Assembly: GCA_900768125.1 (NCBI GenBank)
Contig: CAAGBS010000013.1
Location: forward strand, 1-35,899
Source of the DNA: Oscillospiraceae bacterium
GTDB taxonomy: Bacteria > Bacillota > Clostridia > Oscillospirales > Ruminococcaceae
Direction: 5' to 3'
DNA length: 35,899 nucleotides
Of this stretch, positions 1 through 6,675 are shown piece by piece (position 1 is the first letter of the stretch; each line of letters starts with the position of its first letter). The notes under the pieces were generated by a model. That model saw only the letters and a program-made list of their open reading frames with translations. It was not told the origin of the DNA and did no database searches. The translations under genes were made by a program, and so were the position numbers.

Positions 1-30
1 CGGAGTGGCGGGGGCTTTGGTCTTTCGGTC

Positions 31-72
31 AACCCCTCCGGCGCTTCGCGCCACCTCCCCCACTGGGGGAGA
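31..72. repeat. GC-rich palindromic intergenic repeat
   Basis: The segment contains two short hairpins: GGCGC/GCGCC around a TTC loop, then CTCCCCC (55-61) and GGGGGAG (65-71) around ACT. It does not match the composite repeat family found elsewhere in the window, and I saw no second full copy here. It looks like a dispersed intergenic repeat downstream of the minus-strand lipoprotein gene. Confidence 0.45.
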
Positions 73-87
73 CACCCCACACCCCCA

Positions 88-110
88 CTTCCTTTTGTGA
101 CAAAAGGAAG
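88..110. other. Perfect 10-bp inverted repeat (hairpin)
   Basis: CTTCCTTTTG (88-97) pairs with CAAAAGGAAG (101-110) around a TGA loop. It lies about 110 bases past the stop of the minus-strand lipoprotein gene. No T-run follows on either strand, so it is not a classical intrinsic terminator, though it could act as a 3'-end stabiliser. Confidence 0.4.
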
Positions 111-217
111 CGAAAAACAATATGCTAGATTTATAATTTAGTGATTTTTCGACAGAACGAAAACCGGTGAATATGTCCCCCGCCTTTGAAAGTCGATTAT
201 TCACCTTACTGCAAAAA

Positions 218-1606
218 TCACTCCAGGTAGCCGCAGACTATCCGCACCATCATGTCGTTGAGTTTCTCGACCTCGCAGCTTCCTATGGTCGGCTCGATGT
301 GCCCGCCGCCTATGCCGCTGTCGTCCGTCAGGAAAACGTAGGTGCCGCCGGTCATTATCGCCATGCTTCGCAGCAGATACTCGCAGGACTTGTCAACGCC
401 GCTCGCCGCCACCGGGACTATCCGAATGCCCTTTTCAGCGGCTTCGCGGATATGCTCCACGGTCTCGGCGATCACCTGCGGGTCATCGTGGGGCGGCGCG
501 TCCAGGACGAGGAACATCACCTTGACGGAATCCTCCGCCCAGTCGTTCGAGACCGCGCTGGCAAGCGCCGTGTGGACTGCCTCCGGGGTGTCCCCGCCGC
601 CGTCCGCGGACTGCTCCGAAATAGCCGTGACCGCCGCGCCGAGGTCGGTGGTGAACGGATATTCCCGCACAACGTACTCGTCCCCCTCGTCGCGGTAGAA
701 ATTCACGCTTATACGGGTCGGGACATTCGCGTTACCGTCTCTTATTCGGGTCACAACGTCCTCAAGCTCCGCCTTGAGGTACTCCAGCTCGTCCCCCATG
801 GAGCCTGTGGTGTCGCACATTATCATCAGGTCGAGGGACTTCGCGGCGGGATTTGCGGTGTCGCTGAGCGTTAATTCAAGCTCGCAGCCGCCGTCCACGC
901 TCTCCGTGAAGCGCTGAGCAATGCCGCCGAATGTCACGGTGAACTCGGACGTTTCGCCCTGCAGTCCGCGCTCATCGAAAAACAGGTACGCCCTGCCCTT
1001 GTTGTCCGTGACCGCCGCATAGCCGAGACCCTCCACCTTCGCGCCGGGGACGGGTGCGCCGGAGCCGTCCTTTACAGTCACCGCCGCGCGGGACTTCACC
1101 CCTGTCTGCCAGATGTCCCGATAGCTGTCCCAGTCAACACCGTAGTTGTTGCTGGAATACAGCCCCTGCCAGAAATCCCAGTTTTCGTTGTCGTTCCACT
1201 CGCCGCCGGTGAGAAGCCCCGCCTGCGGGTCGGGCTGGGGCGAAATCGGCTCTGCCGGGTCTATCGGACAGACCGGGTCGATGGGGTCGATTATAGGTTC
1301 GCAGTACTCGCCGGCAAAGCCGCCTGCTTCCGCAGCGTCAGCCGCCGGCGCCGCTTCCGCGAACATATCGCCGGAGTCAGCGCCCGTGCCGCCGATGTCC
1401 CTGGGGGTGTAGTCGCCGTGAACCGCCGTAGTCGCCGGTGCGGCAGCAGCGCCCGTTCCGCCGGACGCAACCGATGTTCCCGGCGCAGAATGCGTTCCGG
1501 TGCTTGCGAAGACTTCTCCCGCCGTGGAGTTCACGCCGGAGGAACAGCCGGTCAGCGCCGCCGCGGCAAGCAGTGCGAGGACGGAATTTATCGCTTTGTT
1601 TTTCAT
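218..1606 (-). CDS. vWA-domain lipoprotein
   Basis: A 462-residue secreted lipoprotein. The N-terminus is a lipoprotein signal with lipobox LTGC, followed by a low-complexity Ala/Gly/Thr and then acidic Pro-rich region. A carboxypeptidase-regulatory/Ig-like segment follows, with the pattern VPGAKV...TDNKGRAYL. The C-terminal von Willebrand factor A domain (about 255-462) carries a MIDAS-type DTTGS at 265-269. vWA domains of this kind bind a divalent cation and mediate protein-protein or surface interactions. I chose the third of three nearby in-frame ATGs because the AAAGGAG site sits about 10 nt before it; the first would lie almost on top of the site. The gene appears monocistronic, and the partner is unknown. 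Confidence 0.85.
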   Translation of the reverse strand: MKNKAINSVLALLAAAALTGCSSGVNSTAGEVFASTGTHSAPGTSVASGGTGAAAAPATTAVHGDYTPRDIGGTGADSGDMFAEAAPAADAAEAGGFAGEYCEPIIDPIDPVCPIDPAEPISPQPDPQAGLLTGGEWNDNENWDFWQGLYSSNNYGVDWDSYRDIWQTGVKSRAAVTVKDGSGAPVPGAKVEGLGYAAVTDNKGRAYLFFDERGLQGETSEFTVTFGGIAQRFTESVDGGCELELTLSDTANPAAKSLDLMIMCDTTGSMGDELEYLKAELEDVVTRIRDGNANVPTRISVNFYRDEGDEYVVREYPFTTDLGAAVTAISEQSADGGGDTPEAVHTALASAVSNDWAEDSVKVMFLVLDAPPHDDPQVIAETVEHIREAAEKGIRIVPVAASGVDKSCEYLLRSMAIMTGGTYVFLTDDSGIGGGHIEPTIGSCEVEKLNDMMVRIVCGYLE

Positions 1607-1639
1607 GATGATCATGCTCCTTTCGTCGGGGGGCTTCTG

Positions 1640-1645
1640 ATTATA
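1640..1645 (-). promoter_or_regulatory. -10 element for the vWA lipoprotein gene
   Basis: TATAAT on the minus strand, about 34 bases before the chosen start codon. No good -35 hexamer is visible at the usual spacing, so this is a partial promoter call. Confidence 0.4.
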
Positions 1646-1698
1646 ATACAACGCAGGAGGGGAAAAGGCTGCAGTAAAAATACACAGCGCGGAAAATA

Positions 1699-1735
1699 AA
1701 AAAGCAAAGCAGTGAAAAATCCTGCTTTGCTTTTT
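1699..1735 (-). terminator. Intrinsic terminator of the Feo cluster
   Basis: A 14-bp A/T-flanked stem (1699-1712 with 1722-1735) with a 9-base loop, followed on the minus strand by a T-rich run. It lies 20 bases after the HMA protein gene. Its sequence is almost identical, in opposite orientation and including the loop, to the terminator at 32077-32114. Confidence 0.85.
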
Positions 1736-1754
1736 GGTTCTTATACAATTCCCG

Positions 1755-2129
1755 TTACTGAACGGTATCTATGCCATCGACAGTATAGTCCAGCCCCATG
1801 ACGGTGCTGCGAATGACCAGCTCCGAAAGCGGGTCGCGGGACAGCACGGTCGCCCTGCCGTCCTTCCAGCTGACCTCGGCGTAGACTCCGTCCTGGCGGC
1901 TGAACGCGGCGGCGATGCGGTTCGCGCACTTGTCGCAGTGCATTCCGGATATCTTCACGATGTATTTGTGCGTGAAGCCGGAAACGTCCTTTTCGATGTG
2001 CTCCTCGATTTCGCCGCCGCCTGCGCCGCAGCAGCCCTTGTTGGCACGCTTTATTATGCTCAGCACCGCTATGACGCATATTGCGGCAAGCACGGCGATT
2101 ATAAGTACGGTAGGTAAAAATTCAGGCAT
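1755..2129 (-). CDS. Membrane-anchored heavy-metal-associated (HMA) domain protein
   Basis: A 124-residue protein: one N-terminal membrane helix (about 5-26), a CCGAGGG cysteine pair at 33-34, then an HMA fold (about 55-124) with the metal-binding loop GMHCDKC (Cys65, Cys68). HMA domains bind soft metals such as Cu(I) or Zn through CxxC. The ATG at 2129 is preceded by GGGAG at good spacing, and the start overlaps the end of the DtxR-like gene by 8 bases, so the two are translationally linked. Its place at the end of the Feo cluster suggests a membrane metal-handling accessory, but the metal is unknown. Confidence 0.8.
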   Translation of the reverse strand: MPEFLPTVLIIAVLAAICVIAVLSIIKRANKGCCGAGGGEIEEHIEKDVSGFTHKYIVKISGMHCDKCANRIAAAFSRQDGVYAEVSWKDGRATVLSRDPLSELVIRSTVMGLDYTVDGIDTVQ

Positions 2130-2499
2130 TTGCAGTATCTCCCAGCGCGTATCCCACGAGCTTCTCAAGGCTGTCCTCGGACAGCTCCGCTACTATCTTC
2201 ACAGCGTCCCGGTCAGCCTCGGCCTCGTCAATCCCGACCTTCTTGTGCAGGAAATCGCACAGAATTATGCTGCTCGTGAACAGCGATGAAGTCGCCTTTA
2301 TCCCGGAATCCGTCAGGGATATCTTCCCGTAGGGCTCTTTCAGGATATAGCCGTCGTCGCTCAGCCGCTGGGTCATTTTGACGGTGCTCGCCTTGGATAC
2401 GCCCACCAGTCTTGATACGTCCGAGGAACTTACCACCGAGCCGTTCTGTCCCAGGCGGTATATCGCGAATAGGTACTTTTTCTGTGCGTAAGTCAGCAT
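2122..2499 (-). CDS. DtxR/MntR-like winged-helix regulator lacking metal ligands
   Basis: A 125-residue protein with the DtxR/MntR layout: N-terminal winged helix (LVGVSKASTVKMTQRL is the recognition region, wing EPYGKISLT), then a short dimerisation domain with FLHKKVGIDE. Start chosen at ATG 2499 (GAGGAA 8 nt upstream); an in-frame extension upstream has no ribosome-binding site. Aligned by eye to B. subtilis MntR, all six manganese ligands are replaced (Asp8 to Lys, Glu11 to Phe, His77 to Ser, Glu99 to Val, Glu102 to Val, His103 to Ala). It is the obvious candidate regulator for the iron cluster, but it cannot sense metal in the MntR way. Family call is solid; the effector is unknown. Confidence 0.8.
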   Translation of the reverse strand: MLTYAQKKYLFAIYRLGQNGSVVSSSDVSRLVGVSKASTVKMTQRLSDDGYILKEPYGKISLTDSGIKATSSLFTSSIILCDFLHKKVGIDEAEADRDAVKIVAELSEDSLEKLVGYALGDTANA

Positions 2500-2509
2500 T
2501 TTTGGTTCC

Positions 2510-2719
2510 TCACTTAGTTTTTTTATCCCGGACTGACGAGCATTCCTTACAGCCCGCGCAGTGCCCGCTGCACGCGCCGCAGGAGCCGCAGTTCCCGCCG
2601 CAGGAGAAGCGTCCGGCTTTCCTGTCACGGACGAGTTTCACCACGATGAGCGCCGCCACAGCCAGAACTATTGCGCCCACCAGAAGACTGCCCCAGTTGT
2701 TCTGAAGAAATTCCAGCAT
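2510..2719 (-). CDS. FeoB-associated Cys-rich membrane peptide
   Basis: A 69-residue peptide: one membrane helix (about 8-28), a basic stop-transfer KLVRDRK, then a cytoplasmic tail with seven cysteines in the order C-GGN-C-GS-C-GA-C-SGH-C-AG-C-KE-C. This is the layout of the FeoB-associated Cys-rich family (PF12669), which in Firmicutes takes the place of FeoC. It may bind iron or an Fe-S cluster near FeoB. The gene follows feoB by 70 bases and precedes the regulator by 10. GGGAG before the ATG supports the start. Confidence 0.85.
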   Translation of the reverse strand: MLEFLQNNWGSLLVGAIVLAVAALIVVKLVRDRKAGRFSCGGNCGSCGACSGHCAGCKECSSVRDKKTK

Positions 2720-2740
2720 AATAACATCTCCCGAAAAGCA

Positions 2741-2770
2741 GCGGGCGGCTGAGTTCCCCCGACCGCCCGC
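2741..2770 (-). other. Intercistronic hairpin between feoB and the Cys-rich peptide gene
   Basis: GCGGGCGG (2741-2748) pairs with CCGCCCGC (2763-2770). On the minus strand it is followed by TGCTTTTC, a short, weak U-tract. It could be a leaky attenuator or an mRNA processing or stability element setting feoB expression above that of the distal genes. Confidence 0.45.
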
Positions 2771-2789
2771 TTCGAAATTTCAGCTAAGT

Positions 2790-5312
2790 TTATACCTTTA
2801 CCTTGGTCGTGAGCTTGGTAGATTCCTTGTAGGGTCTGAACAGCATGTAAACAAGTCCCGCCAGCAGTGCGACTGCGAATACAAGGCTTATGATGTTGCA
2901 TACTGCACCTGCGCCAGCGGTCATCAGCGTGCCTGTGAACAGGTTGCCGAGCTGGTTTACGATGAGTGCGATGACATATGCGAAGCCGCACTCGTAGCCT
3001 ATCGCGAACCAGAACCACTTTGCGTTGTTCATCTCACGCTTGATGGCGCCCATTGCCGCGAAGCAGGGAGCGCACAGCAGGTTGAATATCAGGAACGACA
3101 TACCGCTTACGCCGGTGAACGCCGCGCCCATCGCCGCGTATACCGACTGCTCGCCGCCGCCGTAAAGCACGCCCAGTGTGCCGACGATGTTCTCCTTAGC
3201 GACAAGTCCGGTGACAGCCGCAACGGTAGCCTGCCAGTTGCCCCAGCCGAGGGGAGCGAATATCCAGCAGATAGCGCTGCCGATAGCCGCAAGTATCGAG
3301 TACTGCATCTGGCTCTCGTCCAGCATCTGGAACGAGCCGTCAACAAAGCCGAAGTAAGAGGTGAACCATACGAAGATGGTGGAAAGCGTGATTATAGTAC
3401 CCGCCTTCTTGATGAAGGACCAGCCGCGCTCCCACATGGAGCGGAGGACGTTGCCGACTGTCGGCAGGTGGTATGCGGGAAGCTCCATAACGAACGGAGC
3501 GGGGTCGCCGGCGAACATCTTGGTCTTCTTAAGAACGATACCGGACACGATTATCGCAGCGATACCGATGAAGTAAGAGCCGGTGGATACCCACGGAGAA
3601 CCGCCGAAGATAGCGCCCGCTATCATCGCGATGAACGGCACCTTAGCGCCGCAGGGGATAAACGTTGTGGTCATTACGGTCATGCGGCGGTCGCGCTCAT
3701 TCTCGATGGTACGCGAAGCCATTATGCCCGGGATACCGCAGCCGGTACCGATGAGTATCGGGATAAAGGACTTGCCGGAAAGACCGAACTTTCTGAATAC
3801 ACGGTCGAGCACGAACGCAACACGCGCCATGTAGCCGCACGCCTCGAGGAACGCCAGGAAGATGAACAGCACCAGCATCTGCGGCACGAAGCCCAGCACC
3901 GCGCCAACGCCGGCTACGATACCGTCAAGGATAAGACCCTTGAGCCAGTCAACGCAGTTAACAGCGTCAAGTCCGTTCTCCACCAGCACCGGTATGCCGG
4001 GCACCCACGGACCGTAATCAGCGGGGTCAGGCTCGTCAAAGCCGTTCTCGGTGAAGTAAGCCACTGCGTCATCATAAGTTGTGCCGAGCACTTCTTCCTC
4101 GTCTGCGTCAGCAGGTATCTCGGAAGCGTAAACCGTTATCTCGCTGACCGCGAGGGTCTCCTCGTCCTCTACCTCGTAGGGAACGGATTCCTCAGCGGGA
4201 GTGAACGCGGTGATGTCCGCGAGCGCTGCGTCAGCGTCAAAGTCCTCAGCTTCGGTGTCGGGGGCAACTCCGAATGCGTCCAGCGCGCTCATCGCGTCGC
4301 CGTACTCCTCGGAAGCCTCGTCATACGCGCCTCTGCCTATTCCCAGCGCGAACCAGCCATCGCCGAACAGCCCGTCGTTAGCCCAGCCAGTCGCATTCGC
4401 GCCGACCGTTACCATCGAAACGTAGTATACCAGCCACATCACGACCGCGAATATCGGAAGTCCCAGCCAGCGGTTGGTCACTACCCTGTCTATCTTATCG
4501 GATACAGTCAGACCGCCCTTGTTCTTCTTGGTCAGGCAGCCCTTGATGATGGTGGATATGTATACATAGCGCTCGTTTGTGATGATGGACTCGGCGTCGT
4601 CGTCAAGCTCGGTCTCCGCCGCTTTGATGTCGGTCTCGATGTGCTCCAGCTTATCCTTGGGGATATTCATCATCGCGAGTACTTTCTCGTCGCGCTCGAA
4701 TATCTTTATGGCGTACCAGCGCTGCTGTCCCTCGGGCATGTCGTGCAGGACCGCTTCCTCGATGTGAGCCAGCGCGTGCTCGACCACGCCGCTGAACGTG
4801 TGCTGGGGTATCATCTTCGTCTTGTCCTGCGCCGCCTTGACAGCCTTTTCAGCGGCTTCCGTGATCCCGGTGCCCTTCAGCGCGGATATCTCGCAGACCT
4901 CGCAGCCAAGTTCCTTTGCAAGCTGTGCAATGTTTATCTTGTCGCCGCTCTTCTTGACTACGTCCATCATGTTTACCGCAGCCACTACCGGAATACCCAG
5001 TTCTACCAGCTGGGTGGTGAGGTAAAGGTTACGCTCGAGGTTGGTGCCGTCGATGATGTTCAGTATCGCGTCTGGGCGCTCGCCTACGAGGTAGTTTCTC
5101 GCTACGACCTCTTCAAGGGTGTAGGGAGACAGCGAATAGATACCGGGCAGGTCGGTGATGATGACGTCCTTGCGTCCTTTCAGTCTGCCCTCTTTTTTCT
5201 CAACTGTAACGCCGGGCCAGTTTCCCACGAACTGGTTCGAACCGGTCAGTGCGTTGAAAAGCGTTGTTTTACCGCAGTTAGGATTGCCTGCGAGCGCTAT
5301 TCTTATGTCCAT
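2790..5312 (-). CDS. feoB: Ferrous iron transporter FeoB with large acidic insert
   Basis: An 840-residue FeoB, the membrane Fe(II) permease with a cytoplasmic G domain. Residues 1-165 carry the G motifs GNPNCGKT (G1), DLPG (G3), NMMD (G4) and SALKGTG (G5). The membrane part holds Gate-type regions with cysteines (GTGCGIPGI, FIPCGAK). The start at ATG 5312 follows GAGGAG; an upstream in-frame ATG has no such site. An unusual feature is residues about 325-435, after the first membrane helix: a roughly 110-residue segment with about 34 Asp/Glu and no Lys/Arg, probably outside the cell. Downstream genes are the Cys-rich peptide, the DtxR-like regulator and the HMA protein. Confidence 0.97.
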   Translation of the reverse strand: MDIRIALAGNPNCGKTTLFNALTGSNQFVGNWPGVTVEKKEGRLKGRKDVIITDLPGIYSLSPYTLEEVVARNYLVGERPDAILNIIDGTNLERNLYLTTQLVELGIPVVAAVNMMDVVKKSGDKINIAQLAKELGCEVCEISALKGTGITEAAEKAVKAAQDKTKMIPQHTFSGVVEHALAHIEEAVLHDMPEGQQRWYAIKIFERDEKVLAMMNIPKDKLEHIETDIKAAETELDDDAESIITNERYVYISTIIKGCLTKKNKGGLTVSDKIDRVVTNRWLGLPIFAVVMWLVYYVSMVTVGANATGWANDGLFGDGWFALGIGRGAYDEASEEYGDAMSALDAFGVAPDTEAEDFDADAALADITAFTPAEESVPYEVEDEETLAVSEITVYASEIPADADEEEVLGTTYDDAVAYFTENGFDEPDPADYGPWVPGIPVLVENGLDAVNCVDWLKGLILDGIVAGVGAVLGFVPQMLVLFIFLAFLEACGYMARVAFVLDRVFRKFGLSGKSFIPILIGTGCGIPGIMASRTIENERDRRMTVMTTTFIPCGAKVPFIAMIAGAIFGGSPWVSTGSYFIGIAAIIVSGIVLKKTKMFAGDPAPFVMELPAYHLPTVGNVLRSMWERGWSFIKKAGTIITLSTIFVWFTSYFGFVDGSFQMLDESQMQYSILAAIGSAICWIFAPLGWGNWQATVAAVTGLVAKENIVGTLGVLYGGGEQSVYAAMGAAFTGVSGMSFLIFNLLCAPCFAAMGAIKREMNNAKWFWFAIGYECGFAYVIALIVNQLGNLFTGTLMTAGAGAVCNIISLVFAVALLAGLVYMLFRPYKESTKLTTKVKV

Positions 5313-5344
5313 TTTATTTTCTCCTCTCGATCGCCTGCGGAAAA

Positions 5345-5398
5345 GTTGCACACAGCTAACTTTAGTAGACGCTGCTAACTATATTAGTCATTGCTAAC
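5345..5398. promoter_or_regulatory. Three-copy 19-bp operator array upstream of feoB
   Basis: GCTAAC occurs at 5355, 5374 and 5393, exactly 19 bases apart. Each is the right half of a 16-bp GTTAG-N6-CTAAC-like site (5345-5360 and 5364-5379 match 8 of 10 fixed bases; 5383-5398 matches 9). The array fills the feoA-feoB gap and probably controls an internal feoB promoter; a weak TTGGCG-16-TAATAT candidate overlaps it. Confidence 0.65.
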
Positions 5399-5414
5399 GT
5401 TCCGCCAAAAAAAA

Positions 5415-5633
5415 TCAGATCTCTACCATCTCGGCGTCAGCCTTACGGAGCGAAAGCTCGTAGCCTCTCACCGTTACCTCGACCGGATCGCCCAGCGGTG
5501 CGACCTTGCGAATATAGACTTCGGTACCCTTTGTGATACCCATATCCATAATACGGCGCTTTATCGCGCCCTCACCGGTGAGCTTCTTCACGGTGACGGT
5601 CTCGCCGACCTTTGCGTCTCTTAATGTAGCCAT
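5415..5633 (-). CDS. feoA: FeoA-family protein (SH3-like)
   Basis: A 72-residue protein made of a single FeoA/SH3-like domain: IKRRIMDMGITKGTEVYIRKVAPLGDPVEVTVRGYELSLRK pattern with the typical MGI-x-KG turn and the Gly-Asp-Pro loop. FeoA proteins support FeoB-dependent Fe(II) uptake, probably by contacting its G domain. AAGGAG precedes the ATG. It is the second of two feoA genes and lies 102 bases before feoB, with the operator array between them. A run of eight T follows its stop codon on the minus strand, without a convincing stem. Confidence 0.93.
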   Translation of the reverse strand: MATLRDAKVGETVTVKKLTGEGAIKRRIMDMGITKGTEVYIRKVAPLGDPVEVTVRGYELSLRKADAEMVEI

Positions 5634-5683
5634 GTTGATCCATCTCCTTTTTATAATTTATAATATGGTATGCCCTGAGGCTT

Positions 5684-5896
5684 TCAGACCATTATCTTCG
5701 CAGCCATTTCCTTTGAAACGGCAACGCGGGACTCCTTGACGTTAACGATGACGTTTCCCGAAATCTCGCTCACAACGGTGACGAGACCGCCTGCGACAAA
5801 TCCCAGGCTCTCGAGGAACTTACGCGTTTCGGGGCTTCCGCCTACTTTTTTTATCATGTTTTCTTCGCCTACGGAGGCGAGAGTCAGCGGCATCAT
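5684..5896 (-). CDS. FeoA-family protein, first copy
   Basis: A 70-residue FeoA-domain protein with the LGFVAGGLVTVVSEISGNVIVNVKE pattern broken into strands around Gly turns. It is the first gene of the feo operon. AGGAGGT stands 6 bases before the first of two tandem ATG codons; either could be used. Paired feoA genes are common in Clostridia; the two paralogues here are clearly divergent and may have different partners. Its promoter (TTGACA-17-TATTAT) and an operator on the transcription start lie just upstream. Confidence 0.88.
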   Translation of the reverse strand: MMPLTLASVGEENMIKKVGGSPETRKFLESLGFVAGGLVTVVSEISGNVIVNVKESRVAVSKEMAAKIMV

Positions 5897-5960
5897 ATAC
5901 GGACCTCCTTTGCTTTCAGCGCTTGCGTCAGATAGAAATGCTCACAGCGTCAAAAGGTGT

Positions 5961-5976
5961 GTTAGATTTCTCTAAC
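5961..5976. promoter_or_regulatory. Palindromic operator at the feo transcription start
   Basis: GTTAGATTTCTCTAAC is a perfect 6-4-6 palindrome placed 8 bases after the -10 element of the feo promoter, so it covers the predicted transcription start. Binding here would block the polymerase. It is a full match to the shared GTTAG-N6-CTAAC pattern. Confidence 0.7.
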
Positions 5977-5984
5977 CGAGTTAT

Positions 5985-6013
5985 ATAATACTACTTGAAA
6001 GCTGATTTGTCAA
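5985..6013 (-). promoter_or_regulatory. Sigma-A promoter of the feoA-feoA-feoB operon
   Basis: On the minus strand TTGACA (6008-6013), a 17-base spacer and TATTAT (5985-5990). Predicted transcription start near 5978, about 80 bases before the first feoA. Confidence 0.85.
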
Positions 6014-6055
6014 GGGGTTTTCAGAGAAGAAAGCAGATTTCAGAGTTTTTTGTGA

Positions 6056-6090
6056 CTAACGCAGTTAGACTAGGCAAACCTTAGAGTTAG
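6056..6090. promoter_or_regulatory. Upstream operator cluster of the feo promoter
   Basis: CTAAC-GCA-GTTAG (6056-6068) is followed by GTTAGACTAGGCAAAC (6064-6079; 9 of 10 fixed bases) and another GTTAG at 6086-6090. It lies about 45 bases upstream of the -35 element and could allow co-operative binding or looping with the site at 5961-5976. Confidence 0.55.
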
Positions 6091-6132
6091 TTTTGTGCAA
6101 TTCCTACAAACGCCGTGTAGAATAAACGGCAT

Positions 6133-6414
6133 TCAGCGGGTGTACTGCTCCAGCACGGATTTCAGTGCGCTGACGCTGGCACTGTGTATCCGCGCCACGG
6201 GAATGCCGTGCTTCTCGGACTTCTGGTTGACTGAGTTCACCATCTTGTGGGAACATGTGTTGGTGAAAACCACCATCAGGTCGGGAGTGCCCAGCTTCGC
6301 GGAAAAGTCCGCGGGCATCTGGGTGAACACCTTCGCCTTGCAGCGGTAGCTTTCGCAGATGTCCTTGTATCGTGTCGCCATGCGGTCGTTGCCGCCTATT
6401 ACTACTACGCTCAT
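6133..6414 (-). CDS. DUF2325 protein
   Basis: A 93-residue protein with the DUF2325 (PF10087) pattern: IGGNDRM near the N-terminus, a central VVFTNTCSHKMV and a C-terminal VARIHSASVSALKSVL. The fold is predicted to be a small Rossmann-like alpha/beta domain; the biochemical role is not known. AAAGGA precedes the ATG. Its own promoter lies at 6552-6581, and it shares the GTTAG-N6-CTAAC operators with feoA and feoB, which ties it to iron homeostasis. Confidence 0.85.
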   Translation of the reverse strand: MSVVVIGGNDRMATRYKDICESYRCKAKVFTQMPADFSAKLGTPDLMVVFTNTCSHKMVNSVNQKSEKHGIPVARIHSASVSALKSVLEQYTR

Positions 6415-6428
6415 TTTAGTTCCTTTCT

Positions 6429-6446
6429 GGTTAGTTCCAACTAACC
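6429..6446. promoter_or_regulatory. 18-bp perfect palindrome in the DUF2325 leader
   Basis: GGTTAGTTCCAACTAACC (8-2-8) sits 15 bases before the DUF2325 start codon. It contains a full GTTAG-N6-CTAAC site at 6430-6445. Because it is in the leader it could act as a roadblock operator, or as an RNA hairpin close to the ribosome-binding site. Confidence 0.65.
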
Positions 6447-6468
6447 ACTTAATTCAATTCAAGTGGAT

Positions 6469-6499
6469 ATGCGGGCGGGGCAAGCCCCGCCCCTACGGG
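6469..6499. repeat. Short copy of the GC-rich palindromic repeat (module A)
   Basis: GGGCGGGGC (6473-6481) and GCCCCGCCC (6484-6492) form a perfect 9-bp stem with an AA loop, ending in CCCCTAC. The same module occurs at 25168-25196 and at the ends of the composite arrays near 20.8 and 32.2 kb. Here it lies inside the DUF2325 leader. Confidence 0.7.
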
Positions 6500-6532
6500 T
6501 GCGGAACCTGACGAAATCCGGAATTAGCCGTA

Positions 6533-6548
6533 GTTATTCATCACTAAC
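6533..6548. promoter_or_regulatory. Operator at the DUF2325 transcription start
   Basis: GTTATTCATCACTAAC matches GTTAG-N6-CTAAC at 9 of 10 fixed bases. It lies 3 bases after the -10 element of the DUF2325 promoter, covering the predicted start, the same geometry as the feo operator at 5961-5976. Confidence 0.55.
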
Positions 6549-6551
6549 TGC

Positions 6552-6581
6552 ATTGTACCATATATAATACCGTCTTGTCAA
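6552..6581 (-). promoter_or_regulatory. Sigma-A promoter of the DUF2325 gene
   Basis: On the minus strand TTGACA (6576-6581), an 18-base spacer and TACAAT (6552-6557). It diverges from the clpB operon promoter; a palindromic A/T tract (GAAAAAATTTTTTC, 6588-6601) lies between the two. Confidence 0.75.
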
Positions 6582-6620
6582 GGGGGAGAAAAAATTTTTT
6601 CAAAAAATGTAAGAAAAATT

Positions 6621-6660
6621 GCGAAAATCGCTTGACAAATTAATAATCCTGTGGTAGAAT
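6621..6660 (+). promoter_or_regulatory. Sigma-A promoter of the RHH-clpB operon with adjacent palindrome
   Basis: TTGACA (6632-6637), a 17-base spacer, TAGAAT (6655-6660). Directly upstream of the -35 is GCGA-AAA-TCGC (6621-6631), a possible operator. No CIRCE or CtsR box was seen, although these usually control clpB in Firmicutes. Confidence 0.75.
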
Positions 6661-6675
6661 TAATAACACAAGGAG

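Noticed and set aside
88..110. Intrinsic terminator for the vWA lipoprotein gene
   Set aside because: The hairpin is perfect, but neither strand has a T-run after it.
3468..5378. A 636-codon open frame on the plus strand opposite feoB
   Set aside because: It is the antisense shadow of feoB, which has all G motifs, membrane helices and a ribosome-binding site. The plus-strand frame has no ribosome-binding site and a composition (His/Arg/Val-rich) typical of GC-rich antisense frames.
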